From NCBI GenBank assembly GCA_021234155.1, contig JAJEKV010000002.1, positions 35,074,128 through 35,138,127 of the forward strand: DNA of 64,000 bases, given 5' to 3'. The notes below the pieces were generated by a model, which saw nothing but the letters and a program-made list of their open reading frames with translations, was not told the origin of the DNA and ran no database searches. The first letter of the stretch is position 1. Every line of letters begins with the position of its first letter. Both the position numbers and the translations under genes were made by a program. This DNA is from Isoetes taiwanensis. Its lineage: Eukaryota; Streptophyta; Lycopodiopsida; Isoetales; Isoetaceae. Shown in pieces: positions 1 through 11,979 of this stretch.

Positions 1-43
1 ATTGCTTTTTTATGTGTGACACCTCAGACAAGTATGGGATTAG

Positions 44-409
44 TTGTTCTCTCTTTCTCAAGTTTCACTAACAAGTCAACAAGTGTTCTTGGCAATTGGA
101 TGGAGTTACAAAGCCAAACTTTTCATCTTGCAGCAGGATGATTGCTTTGGACTATCTGCAAAACTTCAAAAGGTTTGGATGTGGCGGATAATCGTGTTCT
201 CCAAGAGCTCAAGGTCACATTGTTCTTCACTTGCCTCGTGAAGAAGCGATTGATCTTTGAGGAGTATTATATTTGGATGTGCGCCCTTATGCTTGGGCAG
301 GTTGCTTCACTTAGTGGGTCTTTGCCTATCCGCCGAGATTTCATTCCTATCTTTGCACTTATACTTGTATTTGACTCTTTGTTTAAATAAAGTTTGACAA
401 AAAAAAAAG
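44..409 (+). other. Unknown segment with poly(A)-like 3' end (A1)
   Basis: A stretch with no recognised protein ends in AATAAA at 386-391, followed about 8 bases later by a run of ten or more A. This looks like the 3' end of a reverse-transcribed transcript, either a LINE tail or a processed pseudogene. Short open frames of 60-82 residues run through it but shift between A1 and A2, so I do not call a protein. The same structure lies at 26790-27155. Confidence 0.4.
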
Positions 410-789
410 ATATCATAAAAGATTGCAAACATATATGGAATCTACAGTGTATACACCTACATTTTGGGAAGAAAAAAAATACTTCTAGAAGTATTTACAC
501 TGAAACAAAAATTTTCTTGATTTTTTCTAAAGTCCAGCATCTGCTAGCCTCAGTGTTAAAGAAAAAAAGCAAACAGAATGTAAAGAACAATTATTTGGAT
601 GAAGTGATACATAAACTCTGGTAAAAAGAAAGATGCTTGCCCTTAAATACTAAACAGATCTCATATCGAAGAAACAATCCGCATGTGCAAATATGAATAC
701 TTCCCATGTAGAACAATACTTATTAGCAAATAAAGAAATATAAACAAAGAATCAAGATAAACTCTCAAAGCAAATCTTCTGAAATTAAA
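410..789. other. AT-rich spacer, nothing recognised
   Basis: The spacer between the first poly(A) end and the LINE remnant is rich in A runs. I see no coding or RNA signal. It is preserved almost base for base in A2 (27156-27540). Confidence 0.6.
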
Positions 790-1882
790 AAAAAATATCA
801 TGTCACGGGCTTGGGATCATGTGCGTGTGCTCTTCCAGCTAGATTATGCCTCAGTTTATCACCACTCTTCTCCTTTCTTGTGGGTTCCTCTACCCCCTGC
901 GCACTTGCCCTTGGCTGCCACAGTGCATGCTCGGACCTTGGCCAGTTGGGCGAGCTAGCATGCTCACCTTGGAGGATTGGTATTGGGTGGTCGGCTAGCC
1001 GTGGGAGTTCTTCGAGGCTCGCTTTTACTTTGAGGCGTGGCCGGGCTATCACGGGAACAAGTGGCGGGGAGTATTCGCTACACATACCTATAGTCCCTCG
1101 GGATGATGTGGTGGTGCGGTTTGGAAGGTTCATCCAGGATGTTGTGTCTTCTTATTTTGTCGCGGTCTTGTTCTTAGATGGCGGCTATTCATGACACCTT
1201 TGCCCCCGGGCAAGTGGTCTCTGCGACTTAGGGTTCTCGATGGCGCTTCGGTTTGGGCGTGTGGACATGGAGCTCACTTCCCCACGAAGGTTAGGGGTGC
1301 TACATGGCGGTGGTGCACCCGTATGCTCGGGAGGTGAATGCCCTTGTGAGTGGTTTAGGCCCGGTGTGAGCCCTCTACGCCCTTGTTGTAGCCTTCATCA
1401 TTGAGGCATGGAGCATTATGCGGTTTTATGCCCTTACTTGCGGGATGCAGGATTGGGTTAGGGCTGTTTTTGGTGAGATTGACTAACGGCCGATTCTTTG
1501 CTTCATGTGTATCTGGTGTTGGCGCTCTTGCGGCGGCAATGCGATGGCTTGGTTGGTGTGGCCGATTTAGGCGGTGGCGGTTGTGGATCTTCCGGGGGAT
1601 TGTGACCTATTCCTGACTAAGATACAAAGCTATTTCAAAGCTTTACGGTGTTCAGGGATTAGTAGAAGCAGAAGTTTGCCATTTGGCGGGACTTCTTGGG
1701 TGTTGTAGATGGTGATGAGTCGGTTTATGCAGCATTAGAGTTGCGGTTTTTCTGTGAGTTTGTTGTGGAGTGTCGGTATCAGCGTCTCTTTGGGGCGATT
1801 CTCCTTCCTCCTCACTTGCTTTGTAACATTACCATTCTTTTAGTATATTGATGACCGCGGTTCTTCAAAAAAAAAAAAAAAA
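790..1882 (+). pseudogene. LINE 3' end with reverse-transcriptase zinc-binding remnant (A1)
   Basis: This is the broken C-terminal end of a plant L1-like non-LTR retrotransposon. The better copy in A2 (27550-28662) shows, across several frames, the order typical of the zf-RVT region: a W-rich segment, a PPKVR-like stretch, then an ETVEH...LCP zinc-binding motif and a final IWK-containing segment. The element ends in TTCTTCAAAA with a poly(A) tail at about 1867-1882. Here the frame is broken more often than in A2, largely at CTG/CAG sites. The reverse transcriptase and endonuclease are absent, so this is a 5'-truncated dead copy. No clear target-site duplication was found. Confidence 0.6.
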
Positions 1883-2052
1883 TCAAATGATCATAGGGAT
1901 TGCAAAGCACTATGTTTCTCTGCCATGGCGTCCCACTGAAGGGGGCTATTGTTCTTGAGCAAAAGAGCGCATCAAATTAGTTGAAGAGGTTAAAGGAAGC
2001 GAAGGAGCGGTTGCCAAATCGGAAAAACAAGTGTTAAAATTGCATCGCCGGA

Positions 2053-2524
2053 TGTAACATTCCTAGGCAGACATGCCTTAACCAAGCCCCGGGCAAAATG
2101 GTCCTAGCGTTTATGGTAATTAAGCTTCTACCTATTTATCACGGTGTCACCGGAGCGTCCCACAGGCACATTCAAAGGATCGAATACTCGGCGGTCTACC
2201 ATCGACCTCCCCACTTTAGAACTATGCTTTCGTCCTTGAGCATCCAAGACTATACCATGTCTATGTCATACCATGTCACAATGATTACCAAGTCTTTGCA
2301 AATTACCCATGCATATAGGCACCCATGGAGACTCGAACTTCGAGACCTGCTCACGATACCAAGCTATAACGTTCCTAAGCTGACATGCCCCACTTAACCA
2401 ATTAGGCAAAACTGTCTAAGCGTTTATGAGTAGTCGCTTCTACCCATTTATGCGGTTGTCTCGGGAACCCCCGAGGCACATTCAAGGATCGAATACTCGG
2501 CGGTCTACCATGGGCCGTTTTACA
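2053..2524 (-). mobile_element. TRIM retrotransposon (copy in A1)
   Basis: Terminal direct repeats of about 150 bp surround an internal domain of about 150 bp without coding capacity. This is the A1 version of the better-preserved element at 28829-29286. Here the primer-binding site reads GCTCACGATACC instead of GCTCTGATACCA, and the flanking duplication GCAGA reads CCGGA on the left and ATGTG on the right. These changes fall at CTG and CAG and look like sequence errors. Confidence 0.75.
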
Positions 2525-2879
2525 ATGTGAGACCCTAACAAATTCGTTAGGGTTTGAAAAGTTATTATTAACAAGTTTTATTTATGCCAAACAAAATTAT
2601 AAATCACTGGAAAAAAAATTTATAAATAAAGGGGAAGTTAAAGAATACTTCTCTAGCAAATTTTGCTAAAAGCCATCTAATAATCTTGAGTGTAGCGGGT
2701 TCAAAACTCAAGTAACACAAATTTAAAGTATTTTTTAACATTAGCTTTAAAAAAGCGTCTAAAATCTATACACAAGTCATATATGGCTTTGAAATATTCC
2801 ATCTACAAGACCAAACAACTACAAGACACATAAAAATGATGCCCACATCCTCCTTAAAATACCCCCTTTTGGAAATGGG

Positions 2880-3550
2880 GGATTGGCCGAACAAAGGATA
2901 ATTTTTTGAGGAGAAAGATTTTAGTTCTATGTTAGGGAATTTTCGAGGGAGTGATAGGGGATTGCAATTTATAACATGGGGATTTTCTATAAAAAAAATG
3001 GAGAATGGAGGATGAGGAGAAATGGGGGGTAGTCGAGGGGTACTAGGGGTAATGATGGAATAATAAGGGGATTGCAGTTTAGAACATGGGGATTCCTTAA
3101 AAAATTGAAGAATAGGGGATGAGGAGAAGCAGGGTGGTTAGGGTTAATAGGGGTAATGAGGGTAATGGGGGATTACAAACATGGGGATTTTTTTGTAGAG
3201 ATGAAGAATGGGGGATCTGGGGAGAAATGGGGTGGTCGGGGACTCTTGGGGGTAATGAAGGATAATAGGAGGATTACAATTTAGAATATAGGGATTTTCT
3301 ACTAAAAAAATAAAAAGGAGAATGGGGATGGCCGAAATGGGGTAGCAGGGGTTAGTAGGGGTAATGAGGGGAGCAATGGAGGATTACAATTTACAATGGG
3401 GAATTACAATTTAGAATAGAGGGGAAAACGATTAGTAAGGGTAATGAGAGTAATGGGGAACAATTTAGAATGGGGGTGAGGAGAATGGGGATGAGGAGAA
3501 ATGGGGATTCACATAAAAAGGGAATGAAGGAAAAGGAGGATGAGGATTAT
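2880..3550. repeat. G-rich minisatellite, about 105 bp unit (A1)
   Basis: Degenerate tandem units carry AGAAATGGGG, GTAATGAGGG and GGGGATT phrases and recur roughly every 100-110 bases. One strand is strongly G-rich. The clearer version lies at 29640-30300 in A2. No protein is supported. Confidence 0.7.
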
Positions 3551-6180
3551 ATTTGAGTTGATATTTTGAGTGATTCTTGCTTTAGAAAGTGGGTGTTGCT
3601 TTAGGGTGCCAATTTGAGAACACCATTAATGTAACTAATAACATTTAAACCTTTGATAATCTTATTAATACTTATTATACCCGGTCAAAAGATTACATGT
3701 TGAGTTAAAGTAAGTGGTTGAATTAGCTCATACCCTAGAATATTTGTATCATCATTATGGCACATGGATGAACTTTTGAACTAGAGATTTAATAAACTTT
3801 GGTCTTTCCAAAGGCTATATCTAACAAAAGGATCCATGCCTCTGTAAATGGATCTTTGTTACCTCGATAGAAGTAGTTTGCCTTGTAGTTTTGCCTCCCG
3901 GAACATGGCATGAGCGCCCCAATGATTTGCTTTTGGGGAGCCTTTGGCAATGGTCTAAAGCGATATTTTGCATAGTACAAATATCTTTATCTTTTCCCTC
4001 CTTGATTCTTTGTATCCTAAAAGGCCTATCTGAACCTATGGCGGCTCATAATTTAGTGGGATGGCTTTTTCTATGCATATTTTTTTTTTTTTCATTTGTA
4101 TATTTATAAACAACCCGAGAAATGGGTGGGCTGGCACACAACCTCTTTTATGTTCTTATTTTTAGGACATGATATGGCCTAGTTTGTTCACTAACTTATA
4201 GGTTAAATATGACCCCATAGGGTAATAAAAGCAGATATCTTGCTAATTTACTTGGCCTTGAATATATGACCATTGAACAAATATGATCCCATGTTTATTT
4301 TAACATTTATTGCCCATGGTTTTCCAAACAAAATACTTAGGCGAGGGAATATGGGACGAACCATTGCTTCGATTACTCTAGGGTTTTCTCCACTGTAACT
4401 TTTACCTTTAAAACATTTTACGCAAAAATAAAACATTTTACAAAAAAATAGGAAATATGGCTTTTACCGTACCCTAGGGTTTCTGTTTAATTTTCTCTGA
4501 TTATCTTTAGCTGGGCCGGATTCTTTGGCGCTTCGGATCGGCTCCATACATCCCACGGTTGAATTCTATGGTGAAGATCTTTAGTGGAGGTTATCTTCGA
4601 AAATATCCTCCTTTGTGGCTTTCAAATCTGCTTGGTCGGGCGGGAAAATTTTGCCAAGGAACCAGGGGCAGCGGGGAAGCATGCGGCCATTGCAAAAATT
4701 TGTAAAAAGGTTTATCTTTCATGGTGAGCTTGCTAAACCGTTGTTTTACGAAGGCACAAGGCTACGCTCGAAATTTGTGCACAAGCCCATTTGAAATGGT
4801 ACTAAAATAGTATATTTTGAATGTCATCTTAGTGGCCTTCATCTAGTCGATTTCTTTTCTTACGAGATCACATTACTTGATTCATTGGGACTTCGGGAGA
4901 TGCCACATTTACATCGAAGTATATGACCTTGAATCGATCTGCAAGTATGTAAATCACATTTTACGTTTAGTGAATTGTCTTGAGGCACATGCATTTGAGG
5001 CATTGAAAATATGTGAAGACTTTTCTTTTCTTGTTGCTATTACGTGAATGGGAGAGATAAGTTACACGTAGTCCATCTCTTTTAGATATTATCGTTTGGT
5101 TTTGAATCCCGGCCTTTTAGATGCATCCAAAATCTCCATTTTATGAACCATGACCAAAATCGGCTTCTTTAGTTCCACAATTTTGTACTCGGTTCTCTTT
5201 TTTTAGGAGGCCTTTACGTACTTTTTACATTGCACCGTGGCTTGTCCCTCTCCTTTTCATGCAATATAGCGGTCGCGTAAAAGCAAGAAAGAACTATTTG
5301 TTTTAGTGCCAAATTTTTTGCCTATTCGAGGTTAGATCAGGACCTGAAGTCCGCGGCATTTCATTAACTTATCTTATATCGGTTTTTATAAAAACACGAA
5401 GAGCCCCAAATGCACTAGCTATGGACCGTGACTTAACAAGTGGCTTTTGAGTTTTCGCGGTAGATCGTCTATGGTTTCTTCTCCTCCTTCGAACATCTCC
5501 ATAAGCCCGACCATAGTTAAGATTAATCATTCACCCCCCCCTCAAACTTCGATACTATCTCATGATTGATTGCAAGCGTCTCCTTCCTCTCTTGTGGATG
5601 CATTTGCGAGGAGCGGTCATGGCTCAAAAGGTTGAATACAATGGAATCTTGCTTCTTCTAAAAAGGTTAGAATGAAAGAATAAGGAATGGGACAATTTTA
5701 TCCTTGTCTACTAGGGGCTGCCGAAATCCGCAGGCGGGAATTGCTATAAGTGAACACCTACTATCTATATACAATTCGGGGGCAGTCCTTTTTGCAAAAA
5801 AGCGGCCTGAGATGCAATTAATTTTTGTTATATATATGATAGACATTGATGTTTTATGTTTGTGTCATATTTTTGTCTTCGCGAAACTATAGAAACACAT
5901 GCATGTGAAGCCAAGCGACATGACTAGAGATGGTGGTTCTGAGCAAGTAAAGAATGGGAGTTTGTTTTGATCAAGCTTGTAGTCTATCATAGCGGTTTGA
6001 GAATTTATCAAGATATAATGAACACAATATGTAAATTCTCTTCTACAAACATATGAATGTCAATTTGAAAAAGATGCGTTTGAAATTATATTGTTGTTGA
6101 AAAAGTTGAGTGTATGATTATACTTCTTACTTGCAAAAATGCATCATATCTCTCAATTTAATTGCATAAGGCTTAAAGGA
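3551..6180. other. Unassigned AT-rich DNA (A1)
   Basis: No gene, RNA or mobile-element hallmark is visible over 2.6 kb. It aligns throughout with 30300-32880, with scattered differences concentrated at CTG/CAG sites. Short frames do not survive the comparison of the two copies. Confidence 0.5.
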
Positions 6181-6560
6181 GGATGGTTGAGAAGAGGGAT
6201 GATGAGCGAAATAAGGGGATATTAAACATAAAAGGAGTAGGAGCGGAAAAGAATTATAAACATTAAAAAGGGGTATGAGCGGAATAAGGGGATATTAAAT
6301 ATAAAAGGAGGATGGTTGAGAAGGGGGTATGAGCGGAATAAGAGTATATTAAACTACAAAATCACAAAGGGAGGATTGTTCCTAGAAAGGGTATGAACAT
6401 TATTTGTGAGAAAAGGGGTATGACCATTGCATATGGCAATGGGGGATATAAAAAATTTAAATAAGGGATATTAATCAACAAAATCACAATGGGGATTGTG
6501 GCCAAATACCCGTTTACGAAAAAATCATGTCCATTCCACGAAAAGGGGATTTTAAAGGGG
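6181..6560. repeat. Second G-rich tandem repeat (A1)
   Basis: Short repeated phrases such as GGAGGATGGTTGAGAAG and GGGGATATTAAA alternate at irregular spacing. The counterpart is 32900-33330. Confidence 0.55.
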
Positions 6561-6779
6561 TTTTGGGGATTTTTAAGGAGGATATGGGCATTATTTTTTT
6601 ATGTGAGACCAAACAAGGCCAAAGCAAAAATTCATGTAAAAGCGGTTTGAGCTTCGAGGAGCAAAATCAATGGCCATATGAAGATCTTTTAAGGATGTTG
6701 GGTTTTCCAATAACTTTACATGGTGTAGCGGCTAACCTAATGTAAATTCTCGATTCTATGACATTGGAACAAAATGAAA

Positions 6780-7165
6780 AGTTATTTTATTTCTATGTTC
6801 CAAGAAGAATTATCTTATAGAGAATGTAGAAAATATTGGATACAATAAAATTGAGGAAGAATAATATCCTCGAGATTTTGCTTTGAGAATTCAAGATATA
6901 GTTGAAGAAATGCAAGCTAGACTACGAAAAAGATATAATTGAATGGTATGTTGTGGATTTCCATTTTGAAGTATGCCAAAAGGTTACAAGTAGAAAATCC
7001 TCCTACATTAGATCAAGCAATCGAGAGGAAATTTTGTTAAAAAGTGTTCTAATTGCTATAAAGCATGTAGCGAATGTGCATATAATAGATGTATGCAATT
7101 TAGTTTCCATTTTTGGGATATTTAGAAAATGTTTGAAGTGTAGTGGTAAAAAAAGTTCTACATAA
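6780..7165 (+). pseudogene. Retrotransposon gag fragment (A1)
   Basis: This is the degraded counterpart of 33500-33870. A frame at 6902-7165 contains KDIIEWYV and later VLIAIKHVANVHIIDV, which match the A2 copy. The middle runs out of frame. It belongs to a plant Ty3-like gag family, in which a DIIEWYVNGFP-type block is common. It has no flanking protease or LTR. Confidence 0.5.
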
Positions 7166-7739
7166 ATCATACATTAAAAGCGGCAATGTATCTTGGAAGA
7201 AAATATCTTGATGGAATCCGGCATGTAATATATAGAATAGAATAGATTTTTTCGAGAAGATCAAGAGGCCATGGAACCCATACAATGGCCTAGTACAACC
7301 ATTACTACTAGGATTAAAAACCCTTGCCTCCAAAGGTTTTGAAGGGAAAAACCTTTAGGTAATTGATCTGAGACAAACGAAGAAATATAGAGTAGGCGGT
7401 ATTGACTCTTTGGGGCTCAATAATTGAAGATGCTCATCGGAGCGTCAAGTATGTATAATGCCAAGTCATGCACGGATGGAGCTCACGAAGTTGTGGAAGC
7501 ATGGTATTTGGAATGCTAAAAGTCAAATAACGATTTCGACCATCATAAAAGCGGGGACATCTTAAAGAGTATGAAAACTCGCCTTTAGTAACATGTAGCG
7601 GCAAGTACACATGTCACCGCTTCGTGGCAATTATGGCTAGAGCTCCCATCAAATAGGCTCATTCTCTAAGTCAAACTTTCCAGGATCAAGAAATCTCAAA
7701 GATTCTTTAAAAGTTGATTCCAGCACATACCAGGCCTTG

Positions 7740-9597
7740 AGTGGAATCTAGAGACAAAAAGAGGTCGATGAAATTATACTTGTAATGTGTAGCATGTTCA
7801 CGGCCTTGAAGTACTTACTTAGCCTTGTTTGTACAAGCTGTAGCCGGCGTCGTGTGATCTTATTTGTATCATGCGGTCTGTGAGCTTGATGGAAGTTCGC
7901 TATTACTTGCATTTGCGCTGTGAGCGGCGTCGTGTGAAGCTTTACAGATAATAATAAAAAGGGTTACTTTTGATTAAAGTTGTGAAAGATGTTACGCATT
8001 GAAAACAAAATACAGCGACTCATTTGTTGCTCAGTCGCGAGCTCTTCTTCATTATCTTCATCATCATCATCACATTTCAGTCCTGCGTCTTACGTCTTCA
8101 TCTCTCTTCCCTCAGAGGCAATCACCACCATCCAAGCGTTCCTCCAATACGTCCACCATCTCTTTGTACATGTCCGGCTCATCCCAATAGCACAAGCGTG
8201 TTCTTACACTTTGAATTAGCATCCTGGGTTATATCATAACCACCTCAGTCGCAGTTGTTGGGGCATGTCATCTGGCGACCTTCTATTCAGCACTTGCTTT
8301 GATTTTCCTCACGGCTCTGAAGCATGAGAAGGTTGAATTCATTCTACTACTTCTTTGCGCGAATTATAGCGGCGTTTTTCCTTTAGAAGATCATCACTTG
8401 CTCGCTAGCCTCTTCATTAGAACACCCGACACTATGTCGAAGGGGTTCTATCCTCTTATGCGTTTTTCCATTATAAATTTGGTTGAGGATGGCAGGTATG
8501 AGCGGCAAATGGGAGAGGGGCGTTAAGATATAGAAGTGAGGAGCAAAAGACTCTAACCCGTGGAAGGAGCACAATGCAGGACCTCAATTTATACATAATG
8601 GCGGCAGACATATTAAACACACTTTCGATTTCAGCTGTCGCTTGCTTGCGTGTCCGGCCGGATTACATCGGTTGTCGCTTCTAGAACACATTAATGGCTC
8701 TTATCCGCATTTGGAACACGGTAATATTATTCTAACTATTTTTGCTTGTATATCACACCCTTGAGAATACGCACACGAGCACAAAAACCACATGAAAGGG
8801 TTTAAGCGTATGTCATCTTATCATTCTCTCTACCAGGATGTTGAAAATTAAAAATAGGAACGTAATATTCGGTACATTTGTCAAAAACTTTTCCCTATTT
8901 GGAAAATAAACAAATTACTAAAAAAAAAACGGCCCCTCAGGAGGAGCCTCCGATGCCTGGCTTTCGTGATCGAGGCGTGTTCTTCCCGGAGGGTGCGTGA
9001 TAATTTTTCTGCTCTCCAACATGATTACGCCCGGCAACCACGTTCTCATATTCCGCGAACCTTATCTTCGGCTCATCGAAGTTGGGAAGCATAGGGAAGT
9101 TTCTTTCGCCGATTGCGGCCTAAGCCTCTCTTGGAGGTTATATTCGCGGGCGCTGATCACAAAAGCGGTTTACGTGACATTGTCGGCAAACTAAAACCTG
9201 TAGGAAGGCCTTTTCCTCCCAAACCAGCTTGGCGGCGTCTTCATCGTCATTTTCTTTTAGAAGCGGATCCGTTCCTAAACCCGGGCGCAATGTTACGAAT
9301 TTCCTTGACCAAAACTTGAGACAAGAATACCAAGGAGGATGGAAGCGGGGCCGAGGCCATTGAAAGTGATGGGAGAACAGAGTGATGGCTGAGGGCGGAT
9401 GTGGTAGAACGAAGATGGCCCGGATAGGAGAAGACAAAGGCCTCCGACGTTTTATATAGAAACTAGAGATACGTTGGAACTAATGGTTATGACCGATAAA
9501 GTTGTGTAATAATCCTAATGAGGCTAAATTATAGCATGCAATTAGGGTAACGGTAGTTTGTTCGCATCATGGGATCCGGTCATATCCCAGCCGCATC
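7740..9597 (-). repeat. 1.85 kb repeat, copy B1
   Basis: This region aligns with 14199-16055 in the same orientation. It begins with an imperfect palindrome ending in CGTCGTGTGATC (7797-7859) and contains two minus-strand gene-like units. One has an ATG at 9360 (Met-Ala-Ser type in B2) with a TATA box (CTATATAAAA on the minus strand) at 9451-9459. The other corresponds to the MASTSS unit of B2, around 8040-8500. Frames are broken. Both B copies lie in the stretch with suspected sequence errors, so the encoded protein cannot be read reliably. Confidence 0.75.
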
Positions 9598-10739
9598 TTG
9601 ACACGCGATGGAAGTTGCTTGTTGTCAAATTAAACTTAAACACAAGTGAGGCTCCAGACTACGTGGTTTTCTCGAGGAGGGTTTGGAGTGTTTTTTTAAA
9701 TCCCACCATCGACATAGTGTGACGTGAAGCATCTTGGTATTAAATAGTATGTTAAATTCATTATATCGGGTGTTCATTTTCGGGTTAAACTCAAATCATA
9801 TAGGTTTTAGGAATAAGGTTAAAAAAAGGGAAGATATTGGCTATTTAGGAATAAGGTTAAAAAAGGAAGATATTGATATTTAGGTATAAGGTTAAAAAAG
9901 GAAGATATTAGATATGGCTCAAATTTCGAGATATGCACATAATGGCATGTATGTAATGATGGTTGATAGGATTGGAATACCTAATCATTCCACGATTTTC
10001 ACGCCTAATCCAGCCTATATCTATTCCCAGTTTAGATTGGCGCCTCATTCTCCCCCAATCTCCGCCCAATCTTGCTAGATCCTCCACCCATTTTCTAGTC
10101 CATCGCCATGAAGAGATGGGCCACGCGAAGAGCCGAGGTGTCCTCCAAGAGGCTCTTATTACGGGCGGGAAGAGGTGTTCCCTCCAGCCTCCCTCCCGCC
10201 CGCAGTTCTGCTCTGCTGAATACCTCGATTCCTTCGATTCCTCGATTCCTTTGACGAGGAATCGAGAATGAGGAATCAGAGGAAATTTGGGGAGGGGAGT
10301 TCATCACGTGTGTTCTTGAAAGGATAGGAGATTCTTTTCGAAATGAGTATTCAATCGACTGAGAAGAAGCCAAGATGATGAAGAAGATGAAGAAGTTGAA
10401 GACTAATCTGTCGGGCCGAGGAGCTCATGGCGTTAGTTCATGGTACATGCATGTTTCTTTCTTTTCTTAAGCATTCAACTAACGGTTATTTTTATTTTTT
10501 TTTTGCGTGATGATGAAGTGGATGAATGAAATTTGTTAGGCAAGAGCACCTCTTATTTTTTTTTGTTGTTCTTAACGAGCTTGCCTCCAAATTTTCTTAC
10601 CATATGACCGCAAGCCTCCCGCTTTTTTGTTGTGAATAGTTGAAGCCTCCCGCATTTAAATTTACAAAATGATGTAAAGCCATACGGCCATAAAAATTTT
10701 GAATGCAAAAAAGTTTTTGCTTCTAATTCCATTTGAATA
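9598..10739. other. Spacer with a 3-unit tandem repeat
   Basis: At about 9806-9915 a unit of about 40 bases (TAGGAATAAGGTTAAAAAAG then GAAGATATT) occurs three times in tandem. The rest shows no gene that I recognise. Open frames at 9963-10271 (+) and 10095-10373 (-) overlap each other and have no recognisable motif. Confidence 0.5.
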
Positions 10740-10996
10740 CCTAACTTTTTTTTTTACCACATGTGTTACCACTCTTAAGTACATAAGTCATTATCCCTTT
10801 TCAAAGAGCATATTATTTTTCAAGGATCACACCAAGTTTAATAGTACATATGTAAACAAAAATGGAACACACTAAATTCAAGATCGCGGTGATCCACTTT
10901 CTTATTTGTTGTCAAATTAAAACTAAACACAAGTCCCTCGTCAATAGTCTCCCATTTGCATATAAAATATCTATCATTCCAAGTTATATTATGTTT
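10740..10996. repeat. Single unit of the ~200 bp palindromic satellite
   Basis: The unit matches the array at 53080-54090. It contains the 68-base imperfect palindrome (10824-10895, GGATCACACCAAG ... GGTGATCC), then CACTTTCTTATTTGTTGTCA and the CATTCCAAGTTATATTATG text of 54050-54080. At 10996 it is joined directly to sequence corresponding to 51564, a rearranged order relative to the intact 4.1 kb element. Confidence 0.75.
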
Positions 10997-11905
10997 TATG
11001 AACTAAAATGGCCTCCCATCGCCCATTCCATCGCCATATTTCCGGCCTTTTCCCCGGCCAGATTTGCTTGGAATATTCTCCTAATAAAGGGAATCGACAT
11101 CTATGGCGCCATATGTATTTAATTCTCTTGTTGTCGACAGATTGATTTAACACGGCATGCTTCTAAAAAGCCACTTGCATTATAGCATACAAGGCAACTC
11201 ATGACGGTGTTCTTTGGTTTGTCGATACCAATCATGCGATCACCCATTCTTGTCTTGCCCTATTTTCATTTAGAGTCCATTCCCGCTTCTACATTTCAAA
11301 ATTTGAATGTGTAGGTTGAAGCTTTGTATTAGACTTTCGCTTCGAGGCGCGATTTGCTTTAAAAGTTCGTGAACGGATCTTTACTTCATCCCAATACAGG
11401 CTTCAGCCCCTACAATTCGAATTTTGAATTTGCTTTTGTATAAAAGCATGGATTGTAGGAGAATGGACTTTTCCATATGCACGCTGTAAATTTCAAAAAA
11501 CGAGGTTAGTACCGGACCGATTTCAAACGGTTTAATTGTGCCAAGCATACAAATTGTACATTCATCTTATTTTTCGCGGCGATCCACGCTGTATGGAAGC
11601 TCCAAATGATGTGTGTGGATAAGGATCCAACTCGACTCAGAATATGCTCCGGCCTTCAATCGCAAAAAAGAGGTCTAAAAATAAGAACTTAGACCTCGAC
11701 ATGTTGTTTCCTTTGCAGTGCTCAAAAAAGTGTCGACACATCCGGCGATGGCGCTTATATCCATTGATCCGTTTGAGGGCAGGAAACCGCCATTTCGGAC
11801 GCTTTCAAGTTTAGTCGATTTTGTGGTGACGGTAACTCGCCTCTTGGGATATTGTGAGAGATTGAGAGAGGATGAAGGCATTCGAACCCAACAGCCTCCT
11901 TGAGA
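10997..11905. repeat. Segment shared with the left part of the 4.1 kb transposon
   Basis: Aligns with about 51564-52715, starting at AAAATGGCCTCC. The extreme terminal inverted repeat present at 51540 is missing here. No protein is supported. Confidence 0.75.
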
Positions 11906-11979
11906 TGAGCCGCCCCATTGTCACAAGAGAATTATAACTTAAACCAAAGGAGCTTTTTTTTCCTCGCCTTCATTACCCA

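Larger units (their letters stand above)
1..7728. repeat. Large duplicated block, copy A1
   Basis: This block matches 26747-34477 in the same orientation, at an offset of about 26.75 kb. The match begins at the first base of the window, so the duplication probably extends further left. It ends where the shared text around AGTTGATTC-AGCACAT stops (7728 here, 34477 in A2). The first 700 bases are nearly identical. Beyond that, differences are mostly short and fall at CTG or CAG positions, which suggests sequence error rather than age. Contents in order: an unknown segment with a poly(A) end, a LINE remnant, a TRIM, a G-rich minisatellite, unassigned DNA, a second G-rich repeat and a gag fragment. 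Confidence 0.95.

Noticed and set aside
8024-8239. Serine- and histidine-rich frames in B1
   Set aside because: They come from TCT/CAT repeats that encode the Met/Glu-rich end of the minus-strand unit.
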